This document shows, one piece after another, positions 60,770-64,000 of a DNA stretch of 64,000 nt (the stretch's first letter is position 1; each line of letters begins with the position of its first letter). A model generated the notes under the pieces. It worked only from the letters and a program-made list of their open reading frames with translations. It did no database searches and was not told the origin of the DNA. Where the stretch lies: contig JBARRP010000181.1 in NCBI GenBank assembly GCA_049644285.1, positions 1 through 64,000 on the forward strand. The letters run 5' to 3'. This DNA comes from CAVRXT01 sp049644285. GTDB taxonomy: Bacteria; Acidobacteriota; Terriglobia; Acidiferrales; UBA7541. The position numbers were made by a program, and so were the translations under genes.

Positions 60770-61249
60770 TTCTGCTTGACCTCCCAGAGCTTGCGTGCTG
60801 CCTCGAGTTGGAGCGGTTGCCGACTGGAGGATTTTTCTCCAAACCAACCTATCCGCTTTGGTCCGACCGCCGCACTACCTTATCAAAATCCTCTCCAAAA
60901 ATCCCTTTGCACACGAACTTTTCAGATGGTGGTAGAGCGGCTTAACCCGCCTATTCCCTTCTTCGATTGGCCGGGCATTGTATTTCGCTGGGTGGTGGAG
61001 GGGTCGAACCAGGCCGCTCGGGGCCTTTGCATCCTTGAGCGATCGCAAAGTGCGATCCAGTTGGGTCTGAGGCGTATGTTTTGGTGCTCGCGGGCAGGTC
61101 TCGAAAAAAACCCGGCCGTAAGGCCGCTTCACGTGAGTCGCGTATGGATAAAGCGAGATAGCAAGTGGGTGATGGCCATAAGCTATCAGGCGACGATTCA
61201 GTCTGCTCCCGCCCAAGCTGATTAGGACTCCAGACTTGGCTGGACTCCT
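60770..61249. other. Intergenic region with a terminator and a probable promoter zone
   Basis: 480 bases between the aldehyde dehydrogenase and the [2Fe-2S] protein. It contains the minus-strand terminator at 61104-61126. Several short frames cross it without motifs or ribosome sites. No RNA gene was recognised. Confidence 0.5.
61104..61126 (-). terminator. Rho-independent terminator of the [2Fe-2S] protein gene
   Basis: On the minus strand a five-base GC stem (CGGCC-TTAC-GGCCG) is followed by GG and a run of seven T. It lies about 125 bases downstream of the gene ending at 61250. Confidence 0.5.
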
Positions 61250-61711
61250 TCAGGCCCTTGCCGCCTTTCGTATCGCCGCCACAATCCTCGGGTGTGTTCC
61301 ACAGCGGCAGATGTTACCTTCCATGAATTGCGAAATCTCAACCTCCGAGGGATTCCGGTTCTTGTTTAGGAGCGCGACACCCGTCATGATCATCCCCGAG
61401 GTGCAATAGGCGCATTGCATGGCGCCTTCCTCAAGGAATGCTTGCTGCAGCGGGTGCAGTTGGTCGCCTTTCGCCAGGCCCTCAATCGTTGTGATTTGCT
61501 TCTGCCCGACTGCCCCGACCGGTGTGATACATGACCTGCGAGGGTTTCCATCGATGAGCACCGTGCAGGCGCCGCACTGGCCTTCGCCGCAGCCGTATCT
61601 GCTTCCCGTCAAATCGAGTTGCTCACGTAGCACGAAAAGCAGGCTGGCCTGCGAATCCGCGTCGATGTCGTGGGTGCTTCCATTTACGTTTAATTGTTTG
61701 ATTCTAGCCAT
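61250..61711 (-). CDS. [2Fe-2S] small subunit of a molybdenum hydroxylase (CoxS/IorA-type), without partner
   Basis: 153 residues. It carries all eight cysteines of the two-cluster small subunit of xanthine dehydrogenase-family enzymes: Cys41, 46, 49 and 61 for the plant-ferredoxin cluster (YGCGEGQCGACT) and Cys100, 103, 135 and 137 for the second cluster (CAYCTSGM, CRCG). It passes electrons from a molybdopterin subunit that hydroxylates aldehydes or N-heterocycles. That large subunit is normally adjacent, but neither neighbour here is one. It has its own terminator and so may be a single-gene unit. Confidence 0.92.
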   Translation of the reverse strand: MARIKQLNVNGSTHDIDADSQASLLFVLREQLDLTGSRYGCGEGQCGACTVLIDGNPRRSCITPVGAVGQKQITTIEGLAKGDQLHPLQQAFLEEGAMQCAYCTSGMIMTGVALLNKNRNPSEVEISQFMEGNICRCGTHPRIVAAIRKAARA

Positions 61712-61848
61712 TGAAAATCTCGCTGTCGGAGGAGTTTTGTCCCTAAAGCCCGCGGCTACTCTTGCCAGCTTACCATATCATTGGTGGCGTGTTTCCTCCT
61801 TGCTGGGTCGTCGCCAGCCCGTGTTTCAGCGGAATTGCTGCTAATCAC

Positions 61849-63765
61849 TTAGGGCCCTGGCGACGCTCCGTGGATCCGGAAGATCCGTAAAGAAGACTTC
61901 GGTGCGTATAGCTCTTCGACCAGGGCTGCCCGCCGCTCGAGAACCTTGCGCTGATTCAGCGAACCTTTATCCGTGACTTCGCCGCCATCGAGCGACGGCG
62001 GTTCTTCCAGCAGAATCGCTCGCACAACCCGTCTGGAGCTGCCGGTGGACTCCGCAGCAAAGCCCTCCAGCAGGGTTTGGAACCGCGTGCGCACAGCCGC
62101 ATGGTTCAGAATTTCCCCCGCCGGTATACCGGAAGAAAGGTCCGGACAAATAGCACGGCAAGCGTCCAGGTCCGCAAAGATCAGCATCCCCACATCATCG
62201 CGGTCATAGCCCGCAATGACGACGTCCCGAACGAAGGGCGCGAAGTAGCTGAGGATTCTCGCGCGCAGCGGGCCGACGCTGACCCGGGTCCCGGTCGCCA
62301 GCTTGAAGTCTTCGGAAAGGCGCCCATCAAAGACGAAGCCTTTGTTGACGTCATTCGGATCCAAGAAGCGGACCGCATCGCCCAACTTGTAGAAGCCTTC
62401 CTCATCGAAGGCCTGCTGCGTTAACTGCGGCTGGCGCCAGTAACCTGGTGTGATGTTCGGTCCTCGAACTCGCATTTCCAGTTTGTCGCCCTGTTTCACC
62501 AGCTTGGCCTCGACGCCTGGGATGGGGATGCCAATGATTCCCGCTTGATCCGTCTCCCAGGTCGTCTGTATGGCCATTGGGGCTGTCTCGGTGGCGCCGA
62601 GGCCGGTGACCATGATCACGCGCTCGCCGCAGGCCTCAAGCGCCAGCTCCCGATAGGCATTCCAAACAGGTTGCGACAAACCTGCCGCGGCATAGAACAG
62701 CAGGCGAAGCCGGCTGAAAAAGGTCTCACGGAACCGGCGATCGGCCCTCAGGTGCGGCAGCAAGTCCTCGTAGCCTTTCGGAACATTGAAATAGGCGGTA
62801 GTAGCGATCTCCCGCAGGTTGTGAACGCTCTCCCTGATGAATTCGGGGCCCGGCTTCCCGTCATCTATATAGTAGCTTCCACCGTTATACAGAGAGATTC
62901 CAATGTTGTGGTTCCCCCCGAAGGTGTGGTTCCACGGCAACCAATCCACAAGAACCGGCGGCTCGTCCTGCAGAAAACAAAACACCTGAGCGATCTGCTG
63001 CTGGTTGGAACACAGCATCCGATGCGTATTGATGACTCCTTTCGGCATCCCGGTCGAGCCGGAGGTGAAAAGAATTTTTGCGACGTCGTCCGTATCGATC
63101 TGTTCGTGAGCGGCTTCGACCGAAGAAGTCGCCGGTGTGGCCGCAAGCTCGCTGAACAACGTGGCCTTCTGGCCGCTGTCAGGCGCGCTGGTTACGACCA
63201 GCTCCAGTTCCTCGTAGACGACTGCCTCGATGGCGCGGCGATATCGCTGGCCACTCGAGGCAAAGATGAGCCCAGGAGTCAGGAGATTCAACAGGTGACG
63301 CAGCTGGGTGAAATCCTTCGAGACCAGCGAATAAACGGGCGAGAGATGCGCCGTGGGAATTCCGACGTGTTGCCCCGCCAGCATCAGCAGTAAATGCTCA
63401 AGGTCGTTTTCCGACAGGATCACGACTGGGCGATCGGCAGAGAGCCCTCGATCGAGAAGCGCTTGCCCGATGCTTCGCACCGCCGCCAGCACTTGTGCAT
63501 ACGTCAGCCGGCGCCATCCCCCACCCGCCTCACGTTTGGCTGCACAGATTCTGTCCGGAGCCACTTTCGCCCAGTGAGTGAGGCGATCGGTGAGAACTTT
63601 GGGATACGCTCCCAGAGCTTCATCGGCTCGAACCAGTAAGGCTCCACCAGTAAGGTGTTGGACGGACGCTCCGGAAGTGCGCAACCGCACCTGCCGCACG
63701 CGCTGCGTCGCTCCGGTGATCGGAGTAGTCTCCTTTGCCTTTGCCGGCCGCAGATCCGCACCCAT
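61849..63765 (-). CDS. AMP-dependent acyl-CoA synthetase, feruloyl-CoA synthase-like
   Basis: 638 residues, as long as feruloyl-CoA synthases. The ATP motif is FTSGSTGMPKGVINTH, followed by DWLPWNHTFGGNHN, GLGATETAP and LGDAVRF (with Asp) and an unusual FVFDGRLSEDFKLATGTRVSVG in place of the common GR-DDxIK hinge, which is typical of the feruloyl branch. It activates a hydroxycinnamate or similar aromatic acid with CoA. A gene open to the window edge starts five bases upstream, so an operon is likely. With the aldehyde dehydrogenase and the molybdo-hydroxylase subunit, it hints at aromatic acid catabolism. Confidence 0.85.
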   Translation of the reverse strand: MGADLRPAKAKETTPITGATQRVRQVRLRTSGASVQHLTGGALLVRADEALGAYPKVLTDRLTHWAKVAPDRICAAKREAGGGWRRLTYAQVLAAVRSIGQALLDRGLSADRPVVILSENDLEHLLLMLAGQHVGIPTAHLSPVYSLVSKDFTQLRHLLNLLTPGLIFASSGQRYRRAIEAVVYEELELVVTSAPDSGQKATLFSELAATPATSSVEAAHEQIDTDDVAKILFTSGSTGMPKGVINTHRMLCSNQQQIAQVFCFLQDEPPVLVDWLPWNHTFGGNHNIGISLYNGGSYYIDDGKPGPEFIRESVHNLREIATTAYFNVPKGYEDLLPHLRADRRFRETFFSRLRLLFYAAAGLSQPVWNAYRELALEACGERVIMVTGLGATETAPMAIQTTWETDQAGIIGIPIPGVEAKLVKQGDKLEMRVRGPNITPGYWRQPQLTQQAFDEEGFYKLGDAVRFLDPNDVNKGFVFDGRLSEDFKLATGTRVSVGPLRARILSYFAPFVRDVVIAGYDRDDVGMLIFADLDACRAICPDLSSGIPAGEILNHAAVRTRFQTLLEGFAAESTGSSRRVVRAILLEEPPSLDGGEVTDKGSLNQRKVLERRAALVEELYAPKSSLRIFRIHGASPGP

Positions 63766-63769
63766 GGCG

Positions 63770-64000
63770 CTATGGCTCCCTTAACTTCCGGTTGCTCGTG
63801 CCAACCTGCATTGCGCAAGGGACATTCTCCAAGATTCTTACCAGACGCTTCATATCAGTGCTGGCAGGGACGTCACCCGCTGTTGTCAGGATTGCGGGTC
63901 GCAATTCCGAGATAACCTGACGAAGAAATTGATGAGCTTCCTCGCTGACCGGCTCCTTGATCTGGAATGTTTCACGGGGCAGGGCCACACCAATCGTCGC
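63770..64000 (-). CDS. Unrecognised gene, 3' part (continues past the window edge)
   Basis: The minus-strand frame is open from the window edge to the stop at 63770. A GTG at 63988 could start a 72-residue protein, but codons upstream of it are also open, so a longer gene may continue outside. The readable part (ETFQIKEPVSEEAHQFLRQVIS, then VRILENVPCAMQVG) matches no family I know. It is five bases upstream of the acyl-CoA synthetase gene and probably in its operon. Confidence 0.4.
   Translation of the reverse strand, partial: ATIGVALPRETFQIKEPVSEEAHQFLRQVISELRPAILTTAGDVPASTDMKRLVRILENVPCAMQVGTSNRKLREP

Overview
The window is a 64-kb piece of a moderately GC-rich bacterial chromosome. I infer an Acidobacteriota-like soil bacterium (Terriglobia relatives). 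The grounds are family content only: HYDIN-like choice-of-anchor D repeats, PKD and beta-helix secreted proteins, MacB/FtsX permeases without an adjacent ATPase, and a TonB-fused ATPase in an exopolysaccharide locus. No rRNA or other phylogenetic marker is present, so the assignment is tentative. No tRNA, rRNA, CRISPR array or complete insertion sequence was seen.

Bases 1-23653 (all + strand) form an exopolysaccharide locus. It holds the tail of a Wza-type export protein, a Wzz/GumC-type co-polymerase with an Asn-Gly repeat tail, an ExeA-like ATPase fused to a TonB C-terminus, a CpsD-like protein that lacks the Walker A lysine, a polyprenyl-phosphate sugar transferase, and a kinase-flippase fusion. 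These are followed by a Wzy/WaaL-type polymerase/ligase, a NodB-type deacetylase, a GT4 glycosyltransferase, a nucleotidyltransferase-like protein, an FkbM methyltransferase, a GDP-mannose 3,5-epimerase-like enzyme, a WecG/TagA glycosyltransferase, a giant secreted metallophosphoesterase/HYDIN-repeat protein and a secreted clan GH-A glycosidase. Together they could make, flip, polymerise, export and trim a polysaccharide.

Bases 23702-38440 continue on the same strand with a compact nonribosomal peptide cluster. Its proteins are C-A-PCP-TE, [split pseudo-Asub]-acyl ligase-KR-carrier, and Cy-A(Cys)-PCP, followed by a cytochrome P450 and a frameshifted luciferase-like flavin oxidoreductase. The domains predict an alpha-hydroxyacyl (or related acyl) starter, a cysteine-derived thiazoline and one further amino acid, released by the thioesterase. 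I do not recognise a known product.

Bases 39080-42326 carry a small recombination-type cassette. A leftward operon encodes an annealase-like protein, a DUF669-like protein, a PD-(D/E)XK four-cysteine nuclease, an unknown protein and an HNH protein. It diverges from a ribbon-helix-helix regulator across a palindrome-rich promoter region. A decayed copy of the unknown gene lies at 35574-35945. Bases 42663-48994 (- strand) hold two secreted modular proteins with nearly identical beta-helix domains; one has an eroded C-terminus. Then come a SPOR-domain protein and two MacB-like permeases.

Bases 53037-64000 (- strand) are catabolic. A GntR/FCD regulator heads an operon with a 3-hydroxyisobutyrate-dehydrogenase-like enzyme, 2-oxoacid dehydrogenase E1 alpha and E1 beta, an M24-family protein and an E2. 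Upstream lie an aldehyde dehydrogenase, an orphan [2Fe-2S] molybdo-hydroxylase subunit and a feruloyl-CoA-synthase-like AMP ligase. The substrate is unknown; a lignin-type aromatic acid or a branched keto acid would fit.
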